Shown piece by piece: positions 23,980 through 34,000 of a DNA stretch of 45,679 nt; position 1 is the stretch's first letter, and each line of letters begins with the position of its first letter. A program made the position numbers and the translations under genes. Source of the DNA: Candidatus Omnitrophota bacterium (lineage in GTDB: Bacteria; Omnitrophota; Gorgyraeia; JAGLLT01); contig JAGLLT010000028.1 of assembly GCA_023140385.1 (NCBI GenBank), forward strand, positions 1 through 45,679. The letters are read 5' to 3'. The notes under the pieces are model-generated. The model did no database searches, was not told where the DNA came from, and was given only the letters and a program-made list of their open reading frames with translations.

Positions 23980-24386
23980 TTAATTCACCTCCTTTTTAAT
24001 TACGTTATGTTACAAAACTTTGTTTTATTACCAGTTCTGAAGTTACGCATATGTGTGATGAACTGAATAAAAAATATTTGGTTGAGTTAAAAAGATTGTC
24101 TTGATAAGAAATTGGATTTCGAAGTATTACCTTGGCTGGTTCTGCTAATTTATTGCTTGCTTTGATTGGCAATTTAATAACTCCTGTTTTACGCTACTAC
24201 TTTGGAGATTTTAATTTTGTTAAGCAAACGTGCATGTGTTTCCATAATACCCGCTATTCACCACTTTGTCAAGAATAATCTTTTGCTTTTTTTAAGGAAT
24301 ATATTGCGTGACAAACCGCATCGAAATGTACACTGTATATAGTGTATCTTAATATTGGAAGTCTGTAGAGTGTGGAGATTTAATCC
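23980..24386. other. 407-bp AT-rich intergenic region
   Basis: Separates the sugar-permease stop from the second PEP-CTERM start. It contains the 5' leader and presumed promoter of the PEP-CTERM gene (right after 23980) and a near-palindrome at 24329-24346. I could not assign -35/-10 boxes with confidence. A plus-strand stretch of 56 codons without stop (24108-24278) lacks a ribosome binding site and any family resemblance, and I do not call it a gene. Confidence 0.6.
24329..24346. promoter_or_regulatory. 18-bp near-palindrome TACACT-N6-AGTGTA
   Basis: 16 of 18 positions are symmetric. The spacer GTATAT is itself almost self-complementary. It lies 40 bp past the permease stop and about 350 bp upstream of the PEP-CTERM start. 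It could be a dimeric repressor operator or a weak hairpin ending the transporter transcript; no T-run follows. Confidence 0.35.
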
Positions 24387-25499
24387 CTATTTCTTTCTAT
24401 CCAGGAGGACGGCGCCGATGATGATAGCGCCTTTAACTATCTCCTGATAAAAAGAATCGATATTCAATAACTGCATACCGTTATTTAAGGTGCCTATGAT
24501 GAAGGCGCCTATGATGGAGCCGCCTATGCTTCCATGGCCTCCTGAGAGGCTGGTGCCGCCAATAACTACGGAGGCGATAGCATCCAGCTCAAACATCACG
24601 CCGGAGGTTGGCACGCCGGAGTTAAGCCTGGCAGTCAGAACTATTCCGGCAACGGCCGCTAAAACACCCATAATGGTAAAAACCAAAAACTTAATCAACT
24701 TAACATTTATACCGGAGAGCCGGGCCGCCTCTTCATTACCGCCAACGGCGTATACATAACGCCCGAATCGCATCCGCCGTAACACGTAAATTCCTATCAT
24801 CGCGATAACAAAGAATATTGCCGCTCCCATGGGCAAACCGCGGAATATAACCAGCCAGCTTATCAAAGTTAAAGCGGCCAGCATAAAGAAAGCGTTGATG
24901 GCGCTGATAGGGCTAATCTTAAAACCTTCCTTAAACTGTCCATTTTTCATCTTCCTTAAAAAACAGATAGCCGCGATAAGGGTTAAAAAAGCCAAGACAC
25001 TGAAAAAGACAGTGGGAGAGATATAACTTTCGCTGATCAATATAAATTTTTCGTTAAGTCCTGATATAGCCTGGCCGCCTGAAAAAACCAAAGCTAACCC
25101 ACGGGCAATAGTCATCATACCCAGAGTGATGATAAAGGGCGGTATTTTAAACTTAGTGACAAAAAAACCGTTCCAGCCTCCAATAACAGCGCCGATTAAA
25201 ACTGTCAGGACAATGGCCGGTACTGTCCCTAGCGGCTGAAACAAAGCCGCGAAGATGCCGGTCAGGGCCACAACCGAGCCGACTGAAAGGTCAATGCCGC
25301 CTATAAGAATTACCAGAGTCATACCCACGGCTAATATTCCATTAACCGATGTCTGGCGTAAGACGTTTATCAAATTCCTCGGAGTTATAAAAGTTCCCTT
25401 TGTCAGAAAGGCCGTTAAAATAATGAGGGTTATCAGGCCTATCAGGTTGCCGTATTTTTTAATTAGCTCAGACTGAAAAATCTTTTTCCCCGAACTCAT
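24387..25499 (-). CDS. CUT2-family sugar ABC transporter permease (xylose/ribose type)
   Basis: Inner-membrane permease of a monosaccharide importer (370 aa, about ten membrane helices). Family motifs include 'LAVGMTLVILIGGIDLSVGSVVALTG', 'FVTKFKIPPFIITLGMMTIARG', 'YAVGGNEEAARLSGINV' and 'SVVIGGTSLSGGHGSIGGSIIGAF'. It is longer than RbsC because of an inserted hydrophilic loop and extra helices around residues 180-225, a layout closer to XylH/GguB. The start overlaps the end of the ATPase gene by 4 bp. Exact substrate cannot be told from sequence alone; the glycosidase neighbours suggest a plant- or algal-type pentose or hexose. Confidence 0.92.
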   Translation of the reverse strand: MSSGKKIFQSELIKKYGNLIGLITLIILTAFLTKGTFITPRNLINVLRQTSVNGILAVGMTLVILIGGIDLSVGSVVALTGIFAALFQPLGTVPAIVLTVLIGAVIGGWNGFFVTKFKIPPFIITLGMMTIARGLALVFSGGQAISGLNEKFILISESYISPTVFFSVLAFLTLIAAICFLRKMKNGQFKEGFKISPISAINAFFMLAALTLISWLVIFRGLPMGAAIFFVIAMIGIYVLRRMRFGRYVYAVGGNEEAARLSGINVKLIKFLVFTIMGVLAAVAGIVLTARLNSGVPTSGVMFELDAIASVVIGGTSLSGGHGSIGGSIIGAFIIGTLNNGMQLLNIDSFYQEIVKGAIIIGAVLLDRKK

Positions 25500-27025
25500 T
25501 CCTTGCCTCCGGTCGCGTAAAACATTACCTTTTCCTGAGTAGCCTCTTCCTTGTCCAACTCCTTAATTGCCTGCCCTTCGTGCATTATCAGCAGTCTGTC
25601 GCTCATACTCAAAACCTCAGGCAAATCTGAAGAGACCATTACTATGGCCACTCCTTCTTTGGCCAGTTTATTCATCAACTGGTAAATCTCTACCTTAGCG
25701 GCTACGTCTACTCCCCTGGTTGGCTCATCCAGCAAAAGTACCCTGGGATTAGTAGCCAACCATTTGGCGATAACTACCTTCTGCTGATTGCCTCCGCTTA
25801 AATTATTAACTATAGCTTTAGAGCCCGCGGTTTTTATCTTCAGGCTCCGGGTGTAACGCTCTATAAGTTCGTCTTCTTTTTGTTTATTTATCACCTGGTA
25901 CCAGCTGATGTCTTCCAGGCACGACAAACTGATGTTTTCTCCTACCTCCATACCTAAAACCAGCCCAAACAACTTTCTGTCCTCTGTCACCAGGCCTATA
26001 CCTTCTTCTATCGCCTGATGAGGGCTGTTAATTCTTACGTGTTTTCCTTCAAGGTAAACCTCTCCGCTGGAGTCAGCGGAGAAGGAGCCGAAGATAGCAT
26101 TTAACAACTCTGACCTGCCCGAACCCATCAGGCCGTAGATACCCAAAACTTCTCCGCTTCTTACCTGAAAATTAACGTTCCTGACTACCTTTTCGCCGGT
26201 TAAAAAGGGATGGTCAACGAAAAAATCTTTTACCTCCAGGGCCGTCTTGCCGATAGAAACCTTTTCCTTGGGATACATATCTTCTATATTCCTGCCCACC
26301 ATTAAGGCTACCAGCTCCTGGCGGCTCATCCGGGAGGTCTCTTTTCCGCCAACGGTTCTGCCGTCTCTAAGCACACTGACTCTATTTGTAATCTCAAAAA
26401 TTTCATCCAGTTTGTGCGAGATATAAATCATACTCACGCCGCGCGCGCCCAGAGACTTTATCATCTTAAAGAGGCTTCTGATTTCCTGTTCTGTCAGCGC
26501 GCTTGTGGGTTCATCCAATATTAAAATTTTGGCCCGACAGGAAACCGCCTTGGCTATTTCCACCATCTGCTGTTTGCCTATGCTTAGGTTCTCAATCATC
26601 TCATCCGCCGAGACGGAAATATCCAGCGTATCCAGTAAATCCTGCGTTTGCCTGAAAAGTTCTTCTTCTTTAATTAGGCCGGTTTTGCCTATAACAGGTT
26701 CGCGCCCCAAAAATATATTTTCGGCCGCGCTCATCTTAGGAATTAAATTTAACTCCTGATATATAATGGCAATGCCCGCGGACTGCGAATCCTTCGGGGA
26801 CTTAAAGGCGCACCTATTACCCTTTAAATAAATTTCTCCCTGGTAGCTTCCCGCCGGATATGCCCCGCTAAATATCTTCATCAGCGTTGACTTACCGGCC
26901 CCGTTCTCGCCCACCAATCCCAGAACCTCGCCTTCATTCAGGCAAAAACTAACCTTATCCAGAGCGCGTACCCCGGGAAAGTCCTTAATGATGTTTCTTG
27001 TCTCTAAAAGAACATTGCTCTCCAT
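25496..27025 (-). CDS. CUT2-family sugar ABC transporter ATPase with two nucleotide-binding domains (XylG/GguA-like)
   Basis: A 509-aa double ATPase. The first domain has Walker A 'GENGAGKST', signature 'LSIGKQQMVEIAKA' and Walker B 'ILILDEPTSAL'. The second has a degenerate Walker A ('GLMGSGRSE'), signature 'LSGGNQQKVVIAKW' and 'VLLLDEPTRGVDV', as usual for CUT2 ATPases. The segment 'AGSYQGEIYLKG' after the first Walker A is characteristic of the XylG/GguA branch rather than RbsA or MglA, which is my main reason for favouring a xylose-type or multiple-monosaccharide system. It follows the binding-protein gene by 26 bp. Confidence 0.93.
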   Translation of the reverse strand: MESNVLLETRNIIKDFPGVRALDKVSFCLNEGEVLGLVGENGAGKSTLMKIFSGAYPAGSYQGEIYLKGNRCAFKSPKDSQSAGIAIIYQELNLIPKMSAAENIFLGREPVIGKTGLIKEEELFRQTQDLLDTLDISVSADEMIENLSIGKQQMVEIAKAVSCRAKILILDEPTSALTEQEIRSLFKMIKSLGARGVSMIYISHKLDEIFEITNRVSVLRDGRTVGGKETSRMSRQELVALMVGRNIEDMYPKEKVSIGKTALEVKDFFVDHPFLTGEKVVRNVNFQVRSGEVLGIYGLMGSGRSELLNAIFGSFSADSSGEVYLEGKHVRINSPHQAIEEGIGLVTEDRKLFGLVLGMEVGENISLSCLEDISWYQVINKQKEDELIERYTRSLKIKTAGSKAIVNNLSGGNQQKVVIAKWLATNPRVLLLDEPTRGVDVAAKVEIYQLMNKLAKEGVAIVMVSSDLPEVLSMSDRLLIMHEGQAIKELDKEEATQEKVMFYATGGKE

Positions 27026-27051
27026 ATTATAGATAAAAATTTACCCTCGGA

Positions 27052-28053
27052 TTAAAACTTCAATTTTGGCCAGCGTTCTTTCATCTTTTCAATGTTTCTC
27101 CTGGTAATCAGCCTGACCGGCGTCAGCTTAACCGGTACCCGAAAAGAGCCATTTTCAATGGTTTTCTCTGCCCCAATATCTTCACCCTTAGCAATCTTTA
27201 CTGCTACCTTAAAGGCCTCCAGTCCCAACTGATAAGGCATCTTATCTACGTCAGCATTATTGGTGCCGTTGATTATCGCCTGGCAACTGTCTTTATCCGC
27301 GTCAGAGCCGACTGTTACAATCTTTTCCGTTAATCCTTCAGCTACCAGAGCCTGGACGGCCCCCATAATCATTCCGCTATTGTTAGCCAGTATTCCCTGA
27401 ATATCATTATTGTGATTTGTCAGGGCATTCTCCGTCGTTGCCATTGCCAGGTCCCTTGACCACGATCTGTGCGCCTGGTCAACAATTATTTTGATGTTGG
27501 GGTACTTTTTTAAGACGTCCTTATTGCCGGCGGTAATTTCCCGCGCAACATCGTTGCCCGCCTCACCCTCTAAGATAATTACATTTCCTTTCCCGCTGAG
27601 CTTCTCGGCCAGATATTCAGCCTGAACCTGGCCCACCAAAAAACTGTTGGCGGTTACATGGCAGGCTACCCCGACGTTGTCCGGGAGCCTGTCCATAGAA
27701 ACTACGGGAACGTTTTCTCTTTCCGCTTTTTTAACCAAAGCGGTGGCGGCAACAGTATTAACCGGATGCAGAATTAAAACATCAATCCCCCGCGCCAAAA
27801 GATCTTCTACGTTTCCCACCTGATTCATCTCATTATTGTTGGAAGATGCCCATAAAATCTCAACGCCGCACTCATCCTTATTGTCCATCATCGCCTGCTT
27901 CATAAAGGAATAAACGGCCTCTTTCATTGTCGCTACACTCACGCCAATCTTAATCTTGTCCTCAACCTTCGTCTCCTCTTTCTCTGAACAGGAAGAGGTA
28001 AAAACAGCGACAACCAAAAGTAAAGGCACAACTAAATATTTAAACCTTTTCAT
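27052..28053 (-). CDS. Sugar-binding lipoprotein of the ABC importer (XylF/RbsB-like)
   Basis: Signal peptide with a lipobox-like 'FTSSC' at residues 18-22, then a type I periplasmic binding fold: 'KIGVSVATMKEAVYSFMKQAM', 'LLARGIDVLILHPVN', 'VPVVSMDRLPDNVG', 'GNVIILEGEAGNDVA', 'DIQGILANNSGMIMGAVQAL' and 'KIVTVGSDADKDS'. The overall pattern, including the C-terminal 'VPVKLTPVRLITRRNIEKM', fits xylose-binding proteins best. The start has a strong AAAGGAGGGTG ribosome binding site. It is the first and probably most highly expressed gene of the transporter operon. Lipid attachment is inferred. Confidence 0.92.
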   Translation of the reverse strand: MKRFKYLVVPLLLVVAVFTSSCSEKEETKVEDKIKIGVSVATMKEAVYSFMKQAMMDNKDECGVEILWASSNNNEMNQVGNVEDLLARGIDVLILHPVNTVAATALVKKAERENVPVVSMDRLPDNVGVACHVTANSFLVGQVQAEYLAEKLSGKGNVIILEGEAGNDVAREITAGNKDVLKKYPNIKIIVDQAHRSWSRDLAMATTENALTNHNNDIQGILANNSGMIMGAVQALVAEGLTEKIVTVGSDADKDSCQAIINGTNNADVDKMPYQLGLEAFKVAVKIAKGEDIGAEKTIENGSFRVPVKLTPVRLITRRNIEKMKERWPKLKF

Positions 28054-28186
28054 ACACCCTCCTTTTTAAATAATTTATATATAGTTAACTTTTTTCTTAC
28101 AGCTTAATTTTTACACAAACAATAGTTTAACACTTAAAAACACACGGAACAAGGATAAAAAATATAAATATATTATTGCGGATTGA

Positions 28187-28242
28187 CGGGTTAACAAGTG
28201 AGTCAGTTAGCGGGTTAACCGGTAACCCAATTAACCCGCTAA
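28187..28242 (-). repeat. Inverted-repeat cluster of GTTAAC words
   Basis: TTAGCGGGTTAA (28207-28218) and TTAACCCGCTAA (28231-28242) form a perfect 12-bp inverted repeat around a 12-nt spacer. Inside it a competing hairpin GGGTTA-ACCGG-TAACCC is possible, and another CGGGTTAAC word lies at 28187. It sits 20 bp past the discoidin gene stop and about 150 bp ahead of the transporter operon. No T-run follows on the minus strand. It could be a terminator-like or processing hairpin, a regulator site, or a decayed dispersed repeat. Confidence 0.55.
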
Positions 28243-28261
28243 TCTAAATACATTAAGCCTT

Positions 28262-28738
28262 TTAGTTACCGTATGCCGCTATCTCAAGGATGGAGTAGCC
28301 ATATTCTGAAGTGCGCTCAAGGCAGTAAACGCGAATATATCTGGCCGTAACACCCGAAAGGGCCACAACCTCAATACCTGCCTCTCCGTCATAAATCTCT
28401 ACCGCGTCATTCCAGTTTGAGCCATCCGAAGACGTCTGAACCTTATAGGCAAGAGCGGCGGCCAATTCCCAGGCAATAACTACAGTATTAATCTCCCGGC
28501 TGCTGCTAAGGTCAATCATCAGCCACTGGGCCCCTTCGCCATATTCCGATGCCCAGCGACTGCCAAGGTCACCGTCAATAGCTTTTCCCGCCGCAAGATC
28601 TTCATTTTCGGCCGAAGAAGCCTTCACCTCAACAATTGCCAGGGAATTCAACTTACCGCTGGCCGCTTCAGATAAGCCCAAAGCGGAAAAAGCCAAAAAC
28701 AGGCATATTGCTACCGCCAAAATCTTTGCTTTTTTCAT
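28262..28738 (-). CDS. Small secreted stand-alone discoidin (F5/8 type C) protein (158 aa)
   Basis: A signal peptide (residues 1-25, ending 'LSEAA') is followed only by a discoidin domain: 'VKASSAENEDLAAGKAIDGDLGSRWASE', 'AQWLMIDLSSSREINTVVIAW', 'YKVQTSSDGSNWNDAVEI' and 'ARYIRVYCLERTSEYGYSILEI'. It closely resembles the discoidin units attached to the glycosidases next door, so it is effectively a detached binding module. Ribosome binding site AAAGGAGG. Probably binds a glycan outside the cell; ligand unknown. Confidence 0.88.
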   Translation of the reverse strand: MKKAKILAVAICLFLAFSALGLSEAASGKLNSLAIVEVKASSAENEDLAAGKAIDGDLGSRWASEYGEGAQWLMIDLSSSREINTVVIAWELAAALAYKVQTSSDGSNWNDAVEIYDGEAGIEVVALSGVTARYIRVYCLERTSEYGYSILEIAAYGN

Positions 28739-28779
28739 TTTAACCTCCTTTTTTTGGGTAGTGGTTTAACTACTTTATA

Positions 28780-31005
28780 TCAACAATATATCAACACTTT
28801 TTTAGCCGCCGCCGGCAAGGTTAACTCCTTTTCTTTAAAATCATTCCACTCCCTGCCGTCTACGGTAACTTTTGTGATTGACTCTTTAAGGGGGAGCTTC
28901 AAAAAATATCCTTTCAGGCGCGTATTCTCTGAAGCTAATTCCAGCTCCAGAAAGCCTTTTTTCAAACAACTCTTCAAACAAAAACTTATCTCTCCAAAAT
29001 AGGTAGGAGCGTTTTTAACCTCAATAATTTTGCCATCCTCAAGCCAGTTTTGAGGAATAGAGGACAGAAGAACCAGCCTCTCGTTTTCCTCCCGCAGAAG
29101 CATATTCCTTAAGGTAAGGACATAATGAGAAGCTGACCAGCAGTGAGGGATATCGCAAACCACCCCTTCACTTATTTCTCTTAAGCCTTCCTTGTTGAGC
29201 CGGGTATACATCGCCTCCATCCAGCCCCCGGGGCAGGATTGATGTTTAAGGCTCCACTGAACATTCTTTAAGGTAACCTCCTCCATTCCCAAAAACAGAG
29301 GCGCGTGAGCCAACATCACGTTATAGCCCCAGAAGTACTCTTCATACTCTACATACCAGCCGCCGTCATACCCGGAAAACCCGCCGCTCTTCTGCCAGTA
29401 ATGCTGATATGACCGCTTGAACAAGTCCAGAGGAACCGGTATGCCTAAGCTCAAACCCGGAAAGAGGGCGGGGCGATGAGCCCAGGCCATCTGTGCTTCG
29501 CCTAACACTCTGTGATCTTTGTCCACCGTTCTCTCTTCCGGCGGCCAGTAATCGGCAAAGGCCGGCACATAGTCAACACCTTCCCGTTCCATAACTTTTT
29601 TAAAACTCTCCATAAGACAGTTAAAAAAGTCCTCATACTCTTTTTTAAGCCAGCTCAAATCATCTTCTTTTTTTAGAGCTTTGGCCGCCTCAAGAGCCGC
29701 CTTCACCCCTATAAGCCCCCACCAATTATCTACATATAGATGTGTCTTCCTTGTAAAGTTATCCTGGCTCACACTATCCGGAAGTAGGCCGTAAATAGGC
29801 CCTTCCTTTAGTTCAGGGGTCAACTGTTTTGCCCGCAGAGACTTAAGTCTTTTGGCATCAGTTATCATCCGCGAATAAACTTTTTCCAGCCAACTTCTAT
29901 CCCGCGTAATCCGGTAGTGCTCGTATAAGCCGAAGATACACCCCCCAAGCCCGTCTAAATAGGGATCCTCGTCTTTAAAAACGAGGCGGCCGGCGGCCGC
30001 TTCCGCGGTACGAAACAGGCCGGCCTTATCCAGAGCGCCGCCCATCTCTATGGCATCATGAAGCGTATAAAAGTCATAAAAATAAGGCCCCGGCCAAAGT
30101 TCATTTCCGGTCATTGATATCAAAATGTAATAAATAGAAGAATAAAAACAATTAACGTACTCTTTGTCGGGAAGATTTAGCTCCAGGGGAACTCTCTGTT
30201 TCCAGTATTCCTTGACCTCTTTAAGGCTGTCGGAAAAATCAAGGGTATCAATTAAAGATAAAAGACTGTCATTCTCTTCAAAGCCGGCAGGCACCAGAAA
30301 GTCATACTTCTCTTTCCTCCCGCCTTTTAATCCTACCTTATAAACACAGGCGCCGCTGGCATACCCCATTTCATCCACCACTTCAGCCTTAGGCGGAATG
30401 AGGCCGTCTTTGGCAAACTCCCAGATATCACCTTCTTTTACAGCGCTAAAACCAAAAGCGTCAGGTGTTTTTTTCATATACAGCGCCGTTCTTTTATTAA
30501 CCTTTACCGCCCGGCCGTCGTCATAAAATATCTCTTTAACCCCATCATCTCTTCTTCTGGTAAGTCCTGAATGGCGGATAACCACGTAAAGAGACAGCTC
30601 CTTTTCCTCCTGCTCCTTATTCTCGAGAGAGGTTCTGGCAAAGGTCATTAATCCCTTAGCCGGATCAATCTCTCTGGCAAAGATAGTCGTGGTTACCTCA
30701 AGGCCGTCCTTTTCCCACTTTACTATTGAGACAGGAAGACAGCCTTCTTCCAATGTCCAATTCGTTTTAAGCGTCTCCGGGGTATAAAGCTCCTTTTTTT
30801 TATGATCATAAATCCAGAAGGTAACCAGGTGAGGGTGAGGATCGGGGGCAAATGAACCATCTTCACCCACAATTGTTTTACGGTTATTCCCCTCCGCCCC
30901 GACAAGGCCGCGAATTTTCTCGTAGGTGCTCCATATCGGGCAGGCCTTTTTTTCCCTAAGATATTTTGGGATGTCCTCTTTTTTTATTGAACTTAACTCA
31001 GGCAT
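28780..31005 (-). CDS. Six-hairpin glycosidase-like protein without signal peptide (741 aa)
   Basis: The start (MPELSSIKKEDIPKY) has no export signal, so it is probably cytoplasmic. The body aligns with the catalytic part of the two large secreted paralogues: a beta-sandwich with 'IVGEDGSFAPDPHPHLV' matching their 'LFGEDGAIEPHKQGFS', then an (alpha/alpha)6-type barrel with 'GPIYGLLPDSVSQDNF', 'HLYVDNWWGLIGVKAALEAAKAL' and 'GVDYVPAFADYWPP', and a C-terminal beta domain beginning 'NAPTYFGEISFCL'. I cannot assign a CAZy family or bond specificity. It may act on oligosaccharides after import by the adjacent ABC transporter. It follows the 1073-aa paralogue by 66 bp. Confidence 0.75.
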   Translation of the reverse strand: MPELSSIKKEDIPKYLREKKACPIWSTYEKIRGLVGAEGNNRKTIVGEDGSFAPDPHPHLVTFWIYDHKKKELYTPETLKTNWTLEEGCLPVSIVKWEKDGLEVTTTIFAREIDPAKGLMTFARTSLENKEQEEKELSLYVVIRHSGLTRRRDDGVKEIFYDDGRAVKVNKRTALYMKKTPDAFGFSAVKEGDIWEFAKDGLIPPKAEVVDEMGYASGACVYKVGLKGGRKEKYDFLVPAGFEENDSLLSLIDTLDFSDSLKEVKEYWKQRVPLELNLPDKEYVNCFYSSIYYILISMTGNELWPGPYFYDFYTLHDAIEMGGALDKAGLFRTAEAAAGRLVFKDEDPYLDGLGGCIFGLYEHYRITRDRSWLEKVYSRMITDAKRLKSLRAKQLTPELKEGPIYGLLPDSVSQDNFTRKTHLYVDNWWGLIGVKAALEAAKALKKEDDLSWLKKEYEDFFNCLMESFKKVMEREGVDYVPAFADYWPPEERTVDKDHRVLGEAQMAWAHRPALFPGLSLGIPVPLDLFKRSYQHYWQKSGGFSGYDGGWYVEYEEYFWGYNVMLAHAPLFLGMEEVTLKNVQWSLKHQSCPGGWMEAMYTRLNKEGLREISEGVVCDIPHCWSASHYVLTLRNMLLREENERLVLLSSIPQNWLEDGKIIEVKNAPTYFGEISFCLKSCLKKGFLELELASENTRLKGYFLKLPLKESITKVTVDGREWNDFKEKELTLPAAAKKVLIYC

Positions 31006-31071
31006 AGCTTTTAAAGTTCCTCTCTATAATGCGTGTATAGTTTGTAAAAATTACCAATACCATTCGGTCTA

Positions 31072-34000
31072 TTAGTAGCTGGCGATTATCTCAGCCGGTA
31101 CTCTGTAAAAAACAACTTCACCCGGCGGAGACATCTCTATCTTTTCTCCGTTGAGACTAACCTCTTTAATTTTCTTCGGCCGGGGAAGCATAAAAACAAA
31201 ACCACCCGGCGGAGAAACAGCTTCACCGCCGACTTTAATTTTTAAAATGTTGTTTTCTTTATTAAGAGCGTAGCTTATCTTCCCGTAATAAGTCGGCATA
31301 CCTTCTACAGATACCCCCTCTTTTGAAGACAGCCACTTTTCATCAATTCCTCCGCCTAAAATCAACTTATCTCCCGCTTCATAAACAAACAAAGAGCGTA
31401 CCGCGTTTATGTACTCAGCGCCGATCCAGGTATGGGGCATATCCCCTAGATAAAACGGATACCGATAACCGGTATCAATTACCTCGGCCCACTGATTCCA
31501 GGCTATGGGCTGACGATGTTTCAGCAGATACTTTAATGTATCAAGCGCCCGGACTCTCTGTCCCATATAAGCAAAGGCTGCAGCATTTCTTATTTCATAA
31601 GGCCCGAAAATAAATCTTGAGGTCGCGCTGGCAAACATTCTTTTTTTCAACTCAAGATAATATTTATTAAAGGTATTATTTGTTTGCGGCTTAGGGAGGT
31701 TTAGCAATTCGTCACAATATATAATCGCGCAAGCCGTAGCCGCGGGATCATAATCAGCTTTTTCGGCACAACCGGGCACATAGTCTATATTTTTTGTTTT
31801 TATGACCATGTCTATTGACTTATAAACTGCTTTTTTAAGTTTGTCATATTCTTCTTGAGCCCATTGAGCCAATTCATCATCCTCCATGGCCTGGGCAATT
31901 TTTACACCGGAACGCCAGCCTTCCAGGGCCCAGAAATTATCCCAATATGAATGAACCGGGGGGACATATCCTTCGTGGCTGATAGAATCCGGGAGTATTC
32001 CGTAAAAGATTCCGCCTTCAATTTCTTCTTTATACTCGGGAGTAAGTCTCATTTCGCGCAGAAAAATCAGGTACTCAAGGGCTTTAATAACATTAGGCAG
32101 TTTAACCTTCAGCCACTCCGTATCTTTAGTAAAAAGGTAATACTGGTAAACGGTAAAGACAAACTCACCCTGGCTGTCATATTCATCGACCATCTCCGGC
32201 CCTTCCTCCATACGTATAATAGGCGGGATTTCACCGGTCTCATATTGGTATTCGGTATACCAGTCAATAAATTCTCTGGCTTCCTCCACCAACCCCAGTT
32301 TCAGGAAAACAGAGCTGACAATGCCGCCATCGCGTATCCAGGCCTTATCATAATTTCTCGAGCCCGGCTGTAGGCTGGGGCCGTCTTTGGTTATCAGGTT
32401 ATAGGCAATATTAGACTTAAATGTATCTGTCATGGCCTTGTCTGGAATATTTATTTCAACAATATTTACCTTTGATTCCCAAAAATCAATTCTTTCCTGA
32501 AACATTTTTTTAATCTCAGCGCTGATTTTATTTTCTTTCATGTCTATCTTCAAGCGCGGGGCCTTGTTGTGAAACGGTATGGCTATAAAATAATCCTTTG
32601 ACTCTCCCGGTTTGAGTTTATAGCTATACTCTAAGGCTCCGGAAGCATCCCAGTCAACAGGATCCCAATCAGCACATTGGGTTAAATCTTTGTCAGGAGG
32701 CAAAACTCCTCTTTGTATAACATTGACAATATCTCCCTCAGGCAGATTATCAACCTGGATTAGCCCCGGCTGAACACCGAAATCAACCGGTTTTATTAAG
32801 GGATAAATTTTATGTTTTCGGTTGACTTCAACAGTATAATTTTCATACTGGATATTATGAACAGTTGTAAAACCGCCTCTATCCTGACATGGCCACCAGG
32901 GCGGGTATATCTGAAAGGGACGTATAGTCAAAAATAACTTGCCGGACACCGTTTTTTCGCGGTTATTTGTGATATTATACCACGCATAAGCGCTGGATTC
33001 ACCGGGTTTGCCATGGGCAAATAATTTTATTTGCATGATGATATCTTTATAATCCCATTTTACTAACGGTAAAGGCAGGTATTCGTTTTCCAGAGACTGG
33101 GTTACTATCGCGTCTTCCCGGGTAATAAGTTTATTATCCAGGTATAAGAACGGCATAATAGAAAAACCCTGTTTATGCGGTTCTATGGCCCCGTCTTCAC
33201 CGAAAAGCGCTTCTTTGTGATCATCCGCTACCCCGACTATGGTCCAGTAACCCTGCTCCTTAGATAACCACCTGGGATAATACCCCAAAGGAGATTTCTC
33301 AGCGGCTGTCTCATAGGCCTTTTTTCGCAAAATCTTCTCACCCAGCGGCATAACCTCAACTTCCTTTATGCCAAAGCCTTTTCCCAAAACAGATTGCTTT
33401 AGAATAATTCTTAACAGCCTTGTTTGGGTTTCTTCAAAGTATATCCTGTCCCTGCCGCCGTTTCCCTGAGTTAGATTACAAATAGTAAACCAATCCTTGC
33501 CGTCGTCTGAAGCCGCGATATCATAATGCTTGGCGTAATCCTTGTCCCAGTAAATAAATAGTCCGCCAATCTCCTTCTGTCCGCCAAAGTCAATCTCCAG
33601 CCATTGTTTGTCTTTAGTCTTACTGTGCCATGCCGTGGCCTTCTTGCCGTCAATCGCCCTTGAAGCCCGCTGCCCAAACTTCGCGGATGACGCTCTGGCT
33701 GTTTTTTTGAGATTTGACTCCGCTCCCTGAAACTCAACAAAGGCTAATTCATCAATATCCACATATCCCTTGCCACCCTTACCGCAAGAGATAACAAATT
33801 CAATTTTTCTGACTTCCTTTAATCCTTTTCCGCCTCCCGGCCCCCAGCCGTAAGTTATATTTCTCTTGCTTAAAACTATTTTTCTCCATTTGCCGGAAAA
33901 GCTAAAGTTCTCCCACTTTTTCCAATAGATGTCACCTTTTTCATCAATAAGTTTAAACTCAAGATTATTGTCCGGCAAGTTGCCTTTAATGTAAAAAATA

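Noticed and set aside
24108-24278. 56-codon stop-free plus-strand stretch in the 407-bp intergenic region
   Set aside because: No ribosome binding site, no good start codon and no recognisable protein; expected by chance in a region this size.
33471-33740. 89-aa minus-strand ORF within the 1073-aa glycosidase
   Set aside because: Different frame of the same gene over its discoidin region; composition is Arg-rich and no start signal is present.
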